Assembly: GCA_977017575.1 (NCBI GenBank)
Contig: CDRNVI010000007.1
Coordinates: 124,001 to 188,000 of the forward strand
Length of the DNA: 64,000 nucleotides
Reading direction: 5' to 3'
Source: Paramoeba atlantica
Taxonomy: Eukaryota; Discosea
A model generated the notes under the pieces. That model made no database searches, was not told the DNA's origin, and was given only the letters and a program-made list of their open reading frames with translations. This document shows, piece by piece, positions 39,232 to 48,956 of the stretch (position 1 is the stretch's first letter; each line of letters starts with the position of its first letter). Both the position numbers and the translations under genes were made by a program.

Positions 39232-40450
39232 GGTCAAAGTCAAGCATTATTTCACACTTTCAGAAAAATCTTATATTGACTGGTCATATTGACTTTTATA
39301 AAATTTATAGCACCTTAAACCTCTCTTCGAGTTATCTTAAACGCTAGCTTAAACTTATTCTAGAACGATTTCCACGTTCTCGCAATACCACTTCACGTCT
39401 TGAAACAGGCGACGGAGGGCATGACCGTCTTGTTCTCCTCTTTTCAGCTTGCCGTTTACAACTTCTCCGGCGAACTTCAGCCGGTTGTCTCGCGCTTCTA
39501 CTCCACTACCAAGTGTGCCGTTGCCCCGCATGCGGACTTCTTTTTTCAACATCCCGTTCATGCGCTCAGCAGTCTGAGTGTGCACCCCGGTGACAGGATC
39601 AACCCAGTGACGGCGATGGTTTACTGTTCCATGGTTGAGTCTGTTGCCCAAGGCATTGCTGCCTCTCCATCCATCCGTGTGAACAATGGTACGTTCGCTT
39701 GCGGCCAGTTCAAACACAGGGTCATTAGTCGAGGAACTACGGCGGTCTTCCAGCGTGCTTACAAATATCTGCTCAGCTTTCCGAGAACGAGAGGTCTGTG
39801 TCAGGACGTTTGCCCAGGTTGATCCCCCCTGGCGAATGCGGGCTGGTCGGTTATTACCCCCCCTTTTTGGCTTAGAAAAGCAAGTTTCGTCCTTCTGCAT
39901 GATAGTAACAGTGCCTCGTGCAGCTGCAGTTCGCATTTCATGAACGGAAGCAACAATACGTTCCAACTTTTTTGTCAATTCTGTGACAGTTTGACTACTT
40001 AAAAGTGTTTCCAGAGTCAATTGATCACGACCATTGCCGTTCGCCATACCATATAGAACTTGAAGAATTTGGCTTGGTGTTCGGCGACCGAAGGAACTTA
40101 AGAGTGGCTCCATGTGGTATGTACGACTCCGACACAAACGATCGGGGCAGACCCAATGATCGCCTTTCCGCACGCAAATGCGAGTTTCATGCCGCTTGCT
40201 ACAGCTGACGCTCTGGAAAACAAGTTTGTGGCCTTTCAACCACTCGACAATATCATTTTCGGGGGCGCGGGCGAGCACACTATAGCTAATACTGTCTGTA
40301 CATTGGAAATTGGGGCAAAACGAGCAATCCATCGAGAATAGTGTAGAAATATGCGAAAAATATCCTAAAAAACACTTGTAAGTAAAATATGATCAAATGA
40401 GAACATCAACAAAAGAGTTTTTTTTTGTGAAATAATGCTTGACTTTCACC
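39232..40450 (-). mobile_element. Apparently complete Merlin DNA transposon
   Basis: A 1219-bp element with 25-bp inverted ends (GGTCAAAGTCAAGCATTATT at 39232; complement of GGTGAAAGTCAAGCATTATT ending at 40450; one mismatch). It is flanked by a perfect 8-bp duplication AAAATGTT (39224-39231 and 40451-40458), the length known for Merlin. It carries one uninterrupted transposase gene on the - strand. The matched ends, clean duplication and open frame indicate recent movement. Its right end lies 52 bp before the SUMO start codon. Confidence 0.92.
39355..40332 (-). CDS. Merlin transposase, open full-length frame
   Basis: 325 residues. The N-terminus is Cys-rich (CSFCPNFQC, then CVRKGDHWVCPDRLCRS), the zinc-ribbon DNA-binding part of the family. 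The DDE catalytic residues are visible: Asp in QKDETCFSKPKRGG, Asp in IVHTDGWRGSNAL and Glu in TGVHTQTAERMNGMLK. HRRHWVDP before TGVHT is typical of Merlin and ISXO2-like enzymes. It should cut and paste its own element. It has no stops and the expected length. Confidence 0.93.
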   Translation of the reverse strand: MDCSFCPNFQCTDSISYSVLARAPENDIVEWLKGHKLVFQSVSCSKRHETRICVRKGDHWVCPDRLCRSRTYHMEPLLSSFGRRTPSQILQVLYGMANGNGRDQLTLETLLSSQTVTELTKKLERIVASVHEMRTAAARGTVTIMQKDETCFSKPKRGGNNRPARIRQGGSTWANVLTQTSRSRKAEQIFVSTLEDRRSSSTNDPVFELAASERTIVHTDGWRGSNALGNRLNHGTVNHRRHWVDPVTGVHTQTAERMNGMLKKEVRMRGNGTLGSGVEARDNRLKFAGEVVNGKLKRGEQDGHALRRLFQDVKWYCENVEIVLE

Positions 40451-40502
40451 AAAATGTTTTAATAGTATTGCGTAGAATTTTATGTGGTAAAGATAAACTA
40501 TT

Positions 40503-40931
40503 ATGAGTGACGAAGAATATTCTAATCCTCGGGCCGCTGGCCATGAAGAGGAATCTTCTGAGCCAATGAGTGCTCATTCTGGTCCACCCACTACGGAGCC
40601 AAATACCGAGCAAATGCCTGGAGAGGACAGAAGCGGGCAAACACCCACTGTTAAGAGAGAAGCTTCGCCCACCGATTCCACTTATCAACTCTCTCTGAAA
40701 GTCGTCAACGCAGAGGGAGCTGAGGTTTTCTTTAAAATTCGTCGTCAGACGCAACTCCGAAAGCTGATGGATGCGTATTGCAAAAAGCAAGGAATGGCTC
40801 GTACATCCGTACGCTTTCTCTATGACGGGAATCTCATAGCCGAGGACAGCACACCAGAGGACTTGTCTATGGAAGACGATGACGTAATCGATGCCATGGT
40901 AGAACAGATAGGTGGGATGAACTACATGTAA
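40503..40931 (+). CDS. SUMO (Smt3-like modifier)
   Basis: 142 residues: a disordered acidic N-terminus (1-60), a ubiquitin fold (61-136; YQLSLKVVNAEGAEVFFKIR, LMDAYCKKQG, RFLYDGN, DDVIDAMVEQIGG) and a maturation tail MNYM after the Gly-Gly at 137-138, removed by a SENP/Ulp protease. The N-terminus has a VKRE site (50-53) that fits the consensus for SUMO chain formation. The N-terminal arm is longer than in yeast or human SUMO. A matching SIZ/PIAS ligase is at 3353. A Merlin transposon ends 52 bp upstream, so the leader and perhaps the promoter may now include transposon sequence. Confidence 0.95.
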   Translation: MSDEEYSNPRAAGHEEESSEPMSAHSGPPTTEPNTEQMPGEDRSGQTPTVKREASPTDSTYQLSLKVVNAEGAEVFFKIRRQTQLRKLMDAYCKKQGMARTSVRFLYDGNLIAEDSTPEDLSMEDDDVIDAMVEQIGGMNYM

Positions 40932-41287
40932 CTTGAATAATTATTCCGTTACTTCGTCTCGATTATGGGCTACACCTGGAAGCATGCCTGGACTATGTGT
41001 TTTGATGTTCGTTTCTCGATAGATCGATCGGTAAACTGGATAACAGAGAACTGGAGACGGTGTCAAATGTAATAGTCTACTAAAAATAAGAATTCCTCAT
41101 GAATACGGATTTTTCTTAAAGTAGTTTAACGTGAAACTTAATGTGAAATTGTAATGCAAGGTTTTTCAAGATTTTTTCAAACATTTTTCACAAACATTAA
41201 GTCTTTGTATGTCTCCATAGAGTTTTTTTCTTCTGCAAAAGTCGTTTTTGAGCTTTCTTGTCTCACTTCTTAGGTGCCTTTTATCTT
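40932..41287. other. Spacer with acceptor-like tract
   Basis: AT-rich. GAGCTTTCTTGTCTCACTTC followed by TTAG (ending 41273) is a strong pyrimidine tract plus AG, 14 bases before the PRP38 start codon. Confidence 0.6.
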
Positions 41288-42592
41288 ATGAGCCGAAATG
41301 CCGATGTACACTCCGGAAACAAAGAGCCGTCTTTGGAAGAATATCGCGAGAAAGAGCGACGTTTTGCGGAGAGTCAACACAATCCATTGTCATGTCATCA
41401 CTTCACCCCACACGAATTCTATTTCGTGCCTCCAAAATTTTCGAAGAAAGAGAATAGCAAAGTAGATTTAGCTACAGACGAATTTGTACAAGTCATAAAT
41501 GCAGTGGTTCATGAACACTTACCTCCTTGTATACCCCAACAAGTCAGTATCGGAAGTCAGCTCAATGAGATCGAATCAGATAGACCCAATGAAGACAAAA
41601 CGGTGTACGCAATACTATCGAGTGCATATGCTAGCTTTTTTTACCGTGCCTCTGCAGAAGGCTCAGTACCATTTGAAGCCGTGCCTTCTAATGAAGAATT
41701 TTCTAAGAAAGAGCAATGTAATATTGATGATCAGCTTTGGTCGAGGTTACAGGAGAACCTAAAATACTCCACACGAGAAACTAAATTTTATGCCGAATTA
41801 TATTCTATTCCGCGTGTCTTGAATTTTATCGAAAGAAACGTAAAGTCCATCAATGCTTTCAACAAGCAAGAAGGAAGTGTATTCATGACCCTAGTGCTAA
41901 AACTGTTTTTGCTGCGGCTCACTAAAAAGGGGTTACGAAAACTGTTGAAACACTCCAATCCCTACGTCGTTGCCTCAGGTCTCGTTCTTGCACGGTACGT
42001 TCTTTCACCCGAAGACCTTGATGACTTGTTAATTCAACCACACCTCTTACTCACCCCGCAGGATGCCTCTCATACGGTTACTACAGTAAAAGGGGAATCA
42101 ATGACCATCGCGGAACTAACACGTCGTTTAGTAGAGGAAGACGAGCTCCTTGAGGCGTGGTTCCCTACCTATCCCACCCATATTCTCTCAACGTTACGAA
42201 CTCACGTGGGTGAGGTACTAAAAGGAGAAAGGAAAAGTCCCGTTGCGTATGATGGGAAAGGAACGGACGCGTATATCCAGTGTTCACTGGTTCAAGGATT
42301 CGAAAGTGTTGGAAGTTTGGTGCACTACGTCAACACAAATGCGAAGTCCGAGGGGGATGTTGTTCCTGGAGCTGATGGATGCTTTGTCGTTCCGCCGACT
42401 CCTTCCATGTATCAAATGAATCAGAAACGCACCAAAGAAGCTTCATTGAGCAGCAAGGAATCTCGAAAGAAAACAAAACGGGAGGTTCCCCCAATAAGAA
42501 TTCACGGCGTATCTTCAATCGATGAAGAATTAGCTAAGACACAGAATAAGTCAAAGAAAAAGCATCCTATCAGCAGCACGCCCTATTTGTAA
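41288..42592 (+). CDS. PRP38-family pre-mRNA splicing factor
   Basis: 434 residues from the first ATG. The PRP38 domain lies at about residues 120-320: FMTLVLKLFLLRLTKKGLRK, then LLKHSNPYVVASGLVLARYV, LSPEDLDDLL and ESMTIAELTRRL, matching the family blocks KLF.LRLT, L.H.DSPYIR..G..YLRY, PP.DLW and MTIGEMLR. PRP38 acts when the tri-snRNP is activated, so cis-splicing probably occurs in this organism even though the genes here look intronless. A C-terminal basic tail (KESRKKTKRE) replaces the RS tail of metazoan PRPF38. An N-terminal extension of about 100 residues is unusual. Confidence 0.8.
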   Translation: MSRNADVHSGNKEPSLEEYREKERRFAESQHNPLSCHHFTPHEFYFVPPKFSKKENSKVDLATDEFVQVINAVVHEHLPPCIPQQVSIGSQLNEIESDRPNEDKTVYAILSSAYASFFYRASAEGSVPFEAVPSNEEFSKKEQCNIDDQLWSRLQENLKYSTRETKFYAELYSIPRVLNFIERNVKSINAFNKQEGSVFMTLVLKLFLLRLTKKGLRKLLKHSNPYVVASGLVLARYVLSPEDLDDLLIQPHLLLTPQDASHTVTTVKGESMTIAELTRRLVEEDELLEAWFPTYPTHILSTLRTHVGEVLKGERKSPVAYDGKGTDAYIQCSLVQGFESVGSLVHYVNTNAKSEGDVVPGADGCFVVPPTPSMYQMNQKRTKEASLSSKESRKKTKREVPPIRIHGVSSIDEELAKTQNKSKKKHPISSTPYL

Positions 42593-42851
42593 TGCTTATG
42601 CAAGGGGGGTGTATAGGCTCTCTACGCATCGCTACAATAACGATGCCGAAAACTAGTTAACTTCAACTTCTTCCGCTCATTGTACCATTGTCACTTAGAA
42701 CGGTAAACAGTGAGAAACAGATTTGCTAAAAATTTGTTTGGTCAATGGCACAACATTCTAAAACACTCAAGATTTTATTTTATCCTGCCTTATCCCAAAT
42801 CTGTTTTTGTTAGAGTTTATTAGCCTCTATTTCACTCTTACTCGGAACCTA

Positions 42852-43067
42852 ATGTCTGAGGAGCCTGTGGATATCAAACCCGAACTAGATGAGCAGTGTC
42901 TTAAGACTGATGAATGTCTGGCCAAAATTTTAGAGTATGAAAAATGTATGGAGCGTATTAAGGATATTGAACCTATTCGTGAGCCACATTGTTGGGGTCA
43001 ATACTTCGAAATTGTACATTGTGTAGACGTCTGCACTCACCCTAAATTATGGCCCACGTTAAAGTAA
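42852..43067 (+). CDS. Complex III hinge protein (UQCRH/QCR6)
   Basis: 71 residues from the ATG at 42852. This is the acidic hinge subunit of cytochrome bc1, which sits by cytochrome c1 on the intermembrane side. The Cys pattern fits (CLKTDECLAKILEYEKCMER, HCWGQYFEIVHCVDVC) and so does the ending KLWPTLK (human KLFNNLK). The acidic N-terminus is short. Two TTAG sites precede the start, the nearer 18 bases upstream. Confidence 0.85.
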   Translation: MSEEPVDIKPELDEQCLKTDECLAKILEYEKCMERIKDIEPIREPHCWGQYFEIVHCVDVCTHPKLWPTLK

Positions 43068-43432
43068 GCTTCTATCTACGAATTTATGCTTATTTACGAG
43101 TAACAAAAAATCTTCGTGCAGTATCTTGACAAGTCTTATTTTAATATTGAAGGGCGTCTCCGCAGCTGCTCACTATTTCGCACCGTCCACGTTCTCTACA
43201 CATGATCCCACTTAACTTTATACGACCAAAATCTTGTTTGCCACAAAATATATACATGTACATTTCACCATACATGTATGTACATTTTACCATTGTAGTA
43301 ATACGATAAGAACTGGTGGAAAGTGAATATAAAAAAATTCGTTCGATCATATATTTTTTTGAAACATTAATTGTTAGTTTAGCACAGGTACCAAAGACTG
43401 GCATAGTATGTTTACTGATGTGAAGCTTTTCC
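43068..43432. other. Spacer, nothing recognised
   Basis: AT-rich, with ACATGTAC repeats near 43253-43282. No gene or RNA recognised. Confidence 0.55.
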
Positions 43433-44563
43433 ATGCTCACTGAGGACGCCATTCATGGCAGGGTGTGTATCACGAAATCGGGTGATATATGCCGGTTTGA
43501 CACCAATGAATCAGCGACTGCTCCATTTGGTTTCCGTTATGGTCAGCGTGTCTGTACTCCTTTAGGCCCTGCCACAGTTATAGGCGTGCGAGAGGATCAG
43601 CTGTGGTTTCAGATTGATGGGTGCCCGGGTCTGTCCTACTGGGGGTCCTGCCGCAACGAGCTTGACTTTAGTGCTAAGGGGGTCCTTAAGGCCTTGCCTC
43701 AATCGAGCAAGGCTCGCGTATCGCAAAACAGTGAGTTTTCCTATTGTATTGTGAGGCTAAGTTTTATTGCAGATGTTTCCACTGTTTGCCAAGATATCAT
43801 CAATCCTTTGAATGCCACCTTACCTGTTCCTAATATTCTAGAGCCCAATACCCAAGTGGTATTAGTTGCTCTGGTCAATACAATCATACTACAGGGGAGG
43901 ATGAAGATACACGAAATTACTTCTTCACAGAGTTTTGTTGACGGCTTTGCATTGGAAAGATTCTTTATTTATTATTTGCGCAATCGATTGATTGTCATCG
44001 TAGAGAGATATCAAGGTTTTTCTTCTCTTGATGGATGTTCTCTCTACAAAAGGCTTCAAGAGTATCATAGAAATGCTAAAAAGGGTTTATGTGCGATTTC
44101 TCCTTTTCTTGGCGCTGTGCTTCAAAATGAGCAACTTTTTACATTTGAATGCGACAAGTTATTGGGTGATCTGCATGGATCCATCAATCGGCTTTCTCGA
44201 TTCTTTCCCAATACATTCGATGAAGTTAGCGAGAGTTGTAATACGGAGCTATTGCTCTTTGCAATTCTTGAAATCCCCCTCGTTTCAGCGTCATGCCTTG
44301 ATGTTGTCACTAATGTTTCCCAATACTCAAACTCTCGTTCAGCAAGTTATGTTATTGATTACATTACGGGTATAAAACCGGAATTTGGACGAAACCTTCG
44401 CGACCAAATGCAACAAGCTAATTGTGTACTGCTTCATCTAAGCAGTCGTTACTATACGGTTCTGAAAAAGGATGAAAAATTGTACACTCTTGCTCCACAC
44501 AGCCATCAAGAATACATCTTATATGAGATACCACAACATCCATCTGACCGTGTTACACAATAA
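43433..44563 (+). CDS. Hypothetical protein with N-terminal beta domain
   Basis: 376 residues, no family assigned. Residues 30-72 (FGFRYGQRVCTPLGPATVIG then LWFQIDGCPGLSYW) look like a small beta-barrel of the kind that recurs in protist ubiquitin-ligase-like proteins with G-x-R-V-x-T-P-x-G-x-x-T-V-x-G patterns. The rest alternates helices and strands (VVLVALVNTIILQG, LIVIVERYQGF, CVLLHLSSRYYTVLKKDEK) with no motif I can name. No membrane spans or signals were seen. The start is the only ATG near the open end of the frame. Confidence 0.6.
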   Translation: MLTEDAIHGRVCITKSGDICRFDTNESATAPFGFRYGQRVCTPLGPATVIGVREDQLWFQIDGCPGLSYWGSCRNELDFSAKGVLKALPQSSKARVSQNSEFSYCIVRLSFIADVSTVCQDIINPLNATLPVPNILEPNTQVVLVALVNTIILQGRMKIHEITSSQSFVDGFALERFFIYYLRNRLIVIVERYQGFSSLDGCSLYKRLQEYHRNAKKGLCAISPFLGAVLQNEQLFTFECDKLLGDLHGSINRLSRFFPNTFDEVSESCNTELLLFAILEIPLVSASCLDVVTNVSQYSNSRSASYVIDYITGIKPEFGRNLRDQMQQANCVLLHLSSRYYTVLKKDEKLYTLAPHSHQEYILYEIPQHPSDRVTQ

Positions 44564-44992
44564 ACCACACATGCCACACATTAGTTTTAGTCCACAATAC
44601 AACAAAAAAACAAACATTTGGTAGATAGACAAAAAAACATCAAGCCTTCACTTTCCCTCTCTAAACCTTACACCAACCCCACCCCTCATGCCTATGTGTT
44701 CTATGATCACCTTTTTATGTTCATTCAACACATAAAACACATTTAACACTTTTCGTGGAGGTGCATTTCTCATCGACAAGTACATAATGTTTTGTTTAGC
44801 GCATAGCCAAGTGATTCACTACTGTATTTTAAAAAATCTTTTTAGTCTTCCTGTCTTTTTCCCTTTCTCCGAGTGAAAAAAAAGGAAACAGAAGGGTAAG
44901 TTCCATTAAATGCCAAAACGTATTTCCTTTTTCTTATCCTTCTTTACTTGCAAAGAAGTTTTCCTTACCTTTCACATTTTTGGTGGAATTAA
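44564..44992. other. Spacer, nothing recognised
   Basis: A/C-rich then AT-rich spacer with no supported feature up to the MITE. Confidence 0.5.
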
Positions 44993-45273
44993 CCCAATAT
45001 TGCACAAAAAATATTTTTGTTGCCCCCGAAAAAGAATATTTGAGGACATACAATACTTCTGTTCTGAGATACAGGGGTGAAAACCTCGTGGTGGCGGGGT
45101 CTAAAATTTGTAAAAATTGTCTAATTTTGGTAAATAATAGCGCATTCGAGAGCTCTCGCAGAGTTGTATGTTTTAGCACTGATCTTTGTGTTTAGCACTG
45201 TATCTTTGTGTTGGGAAATTTATGGCATCGAAAATTATAAAATACATTTTTTTTGAAAGTGTGCAATATTGGG
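44993..45273. mobile_element. TTAA-flanked MITE, piggyBac-like
   Basis: A 281-bp element with perfect 14-bp inverted ends CCCAATATTGCACA, flanked by TTAA on both sides (44989-44992 and 45274-45277). The TTAA target and CCC...GGG ends are typical of piggyBac-derived MITEs; Kolobok also uses TTAA. It has no coding capacity. The inner segment 45096-45160 is a dispersed repeat shared with 9095-9162. The element ends 139 bp before the SF3B4 start. Confidence 0.82.
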
Positions 45274-45412
45274 TTAATCTGACCCCCTTTTTTACTACCC
45301 TACCCTATTTTACTCACAAAGAAACTATCCTTTCCTTTCCTTTATCTCTCCCCTTTCCCTCATCCTTTTTCCTTTCCAAAACACTTTTTCTTTCCTTTAT
45401 CTTTCCCCCTCC

Positions 45413-45985
45413 ATGTCCGTCCCCCCCGACACCGTCGCCCTCTCCAACCTCCACCCCCGGGTCGACGAGTCCCTTCTCTGGGAGCTCGCCACCCAGGCCG
45501 GCCCCGTCCGCTCCCTCGCGCTCCCCCGCGACCCCCTCGAGGGCACCCACCGCGCCCTCGCCTTCGTCACCTTCCGCACCCCCCGGGACGCCGCCTACGC
45601 CTGTGTCGTCCTCAACGGCACGCGGCTCTACGACCAGGCCCTACGGGTGGCCCCGAGGGGGGGCCCCGCGGAGGGGGCCGGGGGGGTGGGGGGTGAGGGG
45701 ATCAAGGGGGGGGGCTCCGGGGAGGTCTCCTATATCCATATCACGGGGTTGGACCCTGGGGTGGATGAGGCGGTCCTGGCGGAGACGTTCCGCGGGTTTG
45801 GGGGGTTGGTGGAGCTCCCGGTGGTGTATCGGGATGGGGTGACGGGGAGGAGTCGGGGGACGGCGTTGGTGGGGTATGGGAGTGTGGGGGAGGCGGAGCG
45901 GGCGATAGCGGCGATGGACGAGCAGTATTTTCATAATCGAGTGATACGGGTGGAGAGGAGTACGAGGAATGTGGTGAAAGGGTAG
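45413..45985 (+). CDS. Splicing factor SF3B4 (Hsh49/SAP49)
   Basis: 190 residues with two RRMs (about 5-80 and 105-185) and nothing after them, unlike human SF3B4 with its Pro/Gly-rich tail. SF3B4 belongs to the U2 snRNP SF3b complex and binds pre-mRNA near the branch site. DESLLWELATQAGPV is nearly identical to the family (EPLLWELFLQAGPV). The second RRM has IHITGLDPGVDEAVLAETF and ends with NRVIRVERS. The gene is extremely GC-rich: C-rich before about 45650, then G-rich with long G runs across the linker (GGPAEGAGGVGGEG). Its leader is a long pyrimidine tract. Confidence 0.88.
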   Translation: MSVPPDTVALSNLHPRVDESLLWELATQAGPVRSLALPRDPLEGTHRALAFVTFRTPRDAAYACVVLNGTRLYDQALRVAPRGGPAEGAGGVGGEGIKGGGSGEVSYIHITGLDPGVDEAVLAETFRGFGGLVELPVVYRDGVTGRSRGTALVGYGSVGEAERAIAAMDEQYFHNRVIRVERSTRNVVKG

Positions 45986-46246
45986 GGGGGAGGAAAGGGG
46001 GTTGAGAAAACCTCGTGGTTGTATTCATTTTTGTGAGGGTTAGATTCCTGATTCCTGTATGATATGTCAAGAGGTACGTTGCTGTTGTGAGGTGTTTTCT
46101 TTATCATGCTTCTATTTTTTTATTCTAGGTTAGGCACTAGTTTCGTCATTTTCTATGAGGAACGTTCTTGTCTACGTCTGCGGAACTAAATTTTACTGTC
46201 TGACCCGATAAGGGGGTTGTAGTCTACCACCGCTTTTCTACTCCTT

Positions 46247-47134
46247 ATGCAGAGTTCAGATTTCTCAGGCAGTGACATCCCCATAGAAGTCAAATCTCTG
46301 CCTTTAGCGGATTCCTTACCTGTCATCTGGCGAGGTAATATAACGTCGAAATCTGCAACTGTAGAACAAGAACCAGTTAGAAGTCAGATATCCACAACAT
46401 TTGTTTCGAATTATGACACCCCACAGCTCTCCAAACGGCGGCCGAGACGTCTCCCTTCGGGAGCCCCATCTTTTGCAAAAGCGGAAAAAGACTTTGATCC
46501 CGAAACAGGGAGTACATGTATGTCCCATATTTCAAACTTGAGCTCTGTTCTACCAAATGGCTTGCCTGTACCTTCTATACCACATATCAGACCAGACAAT
46601 ACATGGGCGAGCATCAAGAATGACAAAATTTCTCCCAATAGATCTCCATCCTCTAATGCGCTCTCCGTGTTGGTTGTTACCCCAGAAAGCAAAAAAGTTT
46701 ATAACTTATCAATGCGAGAGGACCCTTCTCGGCTATCATCACGAATGCTTAAAATGGCCATGCAGTCAATTACGGGGCACAAGGTTTCCTCGATGGCCTT
46801 GTTCCTCAACGGAGAATTAGTTACCGATGAAAGGATGCCTTGCCAATTAGGGATCAACACGGAGTCTCTCTTGAAGATTGTGATTTTGGCATCGGGTCCT
46901 TCCAACACTTCGGACTTCTCTGCAGGAAGATGTTGCCGGTCTGGTATAGAGAATGAGTCACAGAAATCGCACGATGTTCCGTTTCTACTGCAACTGTTTG
47001 GCGAGAACATTCAGACGAAAACGTTCGTTTCCCTACCGCAAGAGGATAGAAAGGAAATCGTACGACGATTAGAAAAAGACTTACATGAGGCGGAACAGCA
47101 CATCAGCATGTTGAAAAATTACGTAAGCGATTAA
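46247..47134 (+). CDS. Hypothetical protein with ubiquitin-like segment
   Basis: 295 residues. Residues 1-140 are Ser/Pro-rich and look disordered. Residues about 143-218 (LSVLVVTPESKKVYNLSMRE, SITGHKVSSMALFLNGELV, LLKIVI) have the strand-helix pattern and the LFLNGELV turn of a ubiquitin-like or ubiquitin-regulatory domain. The C-terminus is a predicted coiled coil (EIVRRLEKDLHEAEQHISML). No family name can be given. Confidence 0.6.
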   Translation: MQSSDFSGSDIPIEVKSLPLADSLPVIWRGNITSKSATVEQEPVRSQISTTFVSNYDTPQLSKRRPRRLPSGAPSFAKAEKDFDPETGSTCMSHISNLSSVLPNGLPVPSIPHIRPDNTWASIKNDKISPNRSPSSNALSVLVVTPESKKVYNLSMREDPSRLSSRMLKMAMQSITGHKVSSMALFLNGELVTDERMPCQLGINTESLLKIVILASGPSNTSDFSAGRCCRSGIENESQKSHDVPFLLQLFGENIQTKTFVSLPQEDRKEIVRRLEKDLHEAEQHISMLKNYVSD

Positions 47135-47282
47135 ACGTGGGAATCTAGAAATAATTCAACGACGCTACTTTTTATTTGATCAGCAAGCACTATGTAAAAG
47201 ATTCTTTACAAAGGTACGAACATCATTCTCTTTGTTGTTCCTTTTTCCCTTCGGTCTTGATTTTTGGCCAAATTAATGTTAC

Positions 47283-48650
47283 ATGCTTCAAGTTTATCTC
47301 AATTGTAGTGGTTTCCACGTTTTTTATCGAATGTTTGAAAATGATTCCAAAGGCACTGAGTTCAGAAAATGCACTAAGAGTATAACAAGCGATAGAATTC
47401 GCATTCTGGAGGATATACTGCTAAATAGCGCGCCAAAGACCCATTTTTCTGCGTACTGCACTAATACAATTCGAGAATTCCGTCAGTGGGTATCTCATCC
47501 TATATATTGCGGATCGTTCTACGAAGCAGTATTACAAAGTTTAAAGGACTCTCAATCTGATACGCGCGAACAGTACCTAGCCTCTTCGGAACGAGACAAA
47601 AATGATCGCGATGAATCAATTTCTGAGCACTGCAACAAAGAACCGAATTTACGAATAGAGGCTAAAAGCTTTTCTTACTTACGTTCTTATTGTCAATCAC
47701 TAACGCTGAGTATTGAGGAAGGTAGAGAATATGCCCTTCATACAAGTCTTTGTAACGTGCTTACTCTGTTGACGTGGGCCCTGGACATTCAGCACCCTCC
47801 TACACGTCAAATCAAAGTATTATGGGAATTCTCGACGTTCCTTAGACATTTTGCAGAAGAGGCAGCATGCTCTCAGTCCGGTGATTTTCTTTCAATTATA
47901 AACCTCTTTCGAAGTAATGTTGAAAGCTATATGAGAAATTTAACACCATTATCTCTTCTAGTATGCATTGAAACTCATTGTCTGGACCTCATAGGAAAAC
48001 AAAAGCGAAGTTCACCGATTCGGTGGTCGATTGTATCTGGGAGTCTGTCGTTAAATGATAAATCTAAACCTTTAGAAAGCAAAATATCTAAAGAATCGTG
48101 TGAAAATCTCACAGAGAAGGGAATAGAGTATAGTGCGACGCAATATGAATGCGATATGGGCATTACTTCACCCAAAGACAGAATAAAACCTTTGACGGAA
48201 ACACCGCAAAGCATTAGTCAGGTAGTTGAGAATGAGTGTACACGTCTCCATGCTGCACTGCACAGCGAAAACAAAATTCACGTTCTTCTGCGTGAGTGGG
48301 AAACGATATGTCTTCAGAAACTACGTGAAGATGCAGACTCTTCTTACTTCACGGTATTTTTGAATGCAGGTTTGCGCCTTTACTTACTTTCAAAGGAAGA
48401 ACTTTCTGTGGTACTGCGCGATGTGCGAAATATTGTTTGCGACATCGTACACTTGGTGTGCACCGATTTGAAATTCGTAAAAGTCATGACAAGCGCACAA
48501 TGGCATAACATTTCAGTTTGTCTTATTATGCTATTTACACCATTACATCTTCCGGAGCAATTACGCGGCGACCTCACAGAATGCGATGTTATTGGAATTT
48601 GGAATTACGAAATTGTGCTACGTTTATTACGCCAATTGAACCGTGCGTGA
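47283..48650 (+). CDS. Hypothetical helical protein
   Basis: 455 residues from ATG 47283; the second ATG at 47331 (MFENDSKGTEF) may be the true start. The protein is almost all helical by pattern (EEGREYALHTSLCNVLTLLT, LRDVRNIVCDIVHLV), with a charged disordered stretch near residues 255-310. It looks like an alpha-solenoid or complex subunit. No motif, membrane span or targeting signal is recognised. Confidence 0.6.
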   Translation: MLQVYLNCSGFHVFYRMFENDSKGTEFRKCTKSITSDRIRILEDILLNSAPKTHFSAYCTNTIREFRQWVSHPIYCGSFYEAVLQSLKDSQSDTREQYLASSERDKNDRDESISEHCNKEPNLRIEAKSFSYLRSYCQSLTLSIEEGREYALHTSLCNVLTLLTWALDIQHPPTRQIKVLWEFSTFLRHFAEEAACSQSGDFLSIINLFRSNVESYMRNLTPLSLLVCIETHCLDLIGKQKRSSPIRWSIVSGSLSLNDKSKPLESKISKESCENLTEKGIEYSATQYECDMGITSPKDRIKPLTETPQSISQVVENECTRLHAALHSENKIHVLLREWETICLQKLREDADSSYFTVFLNAGLRLYLLSKEELSVVLRDVRNIVCDIVHLVCTDLKFVKVMTSAQWHNISVCLIMLFTPLHLPEQLRGDLTECDVIGIWNYEIVLRLLRQLNRA

Positions 48651-48956
48651 CGTGTTTGTACATACAGTCCAGGCCCCCCAGGCCATGGAGAGCACCGTAA
48701 GAGTTTTTGGCCTAATACCTTCGCCATACGACAGATCTCGAAAAAGTTTTCGCTGTTTTTTTCATCCGCAGTAGTGACCAGAGGGAGACCCCCTTTGTAG
48801 AAATCCGTGGACTGTGTATCGTACACGTTGAGATAGTTGTGGCATTTGCTTATTTACTGTTTCACAAGTGGGTATACGAACGTCTGCCACTATAGTAACA
48901 CGAATACGTATACGTAGAAGATATAGTACTGTGAAGAAGATAAGTAGAAGATATGT
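48651..48956. other. Spacer, nothing recognised
   Basis: Mixed-composition spacer with repeated GTAGAAGATA near 48915-48955. No supported gene. Confidence 0.5.
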
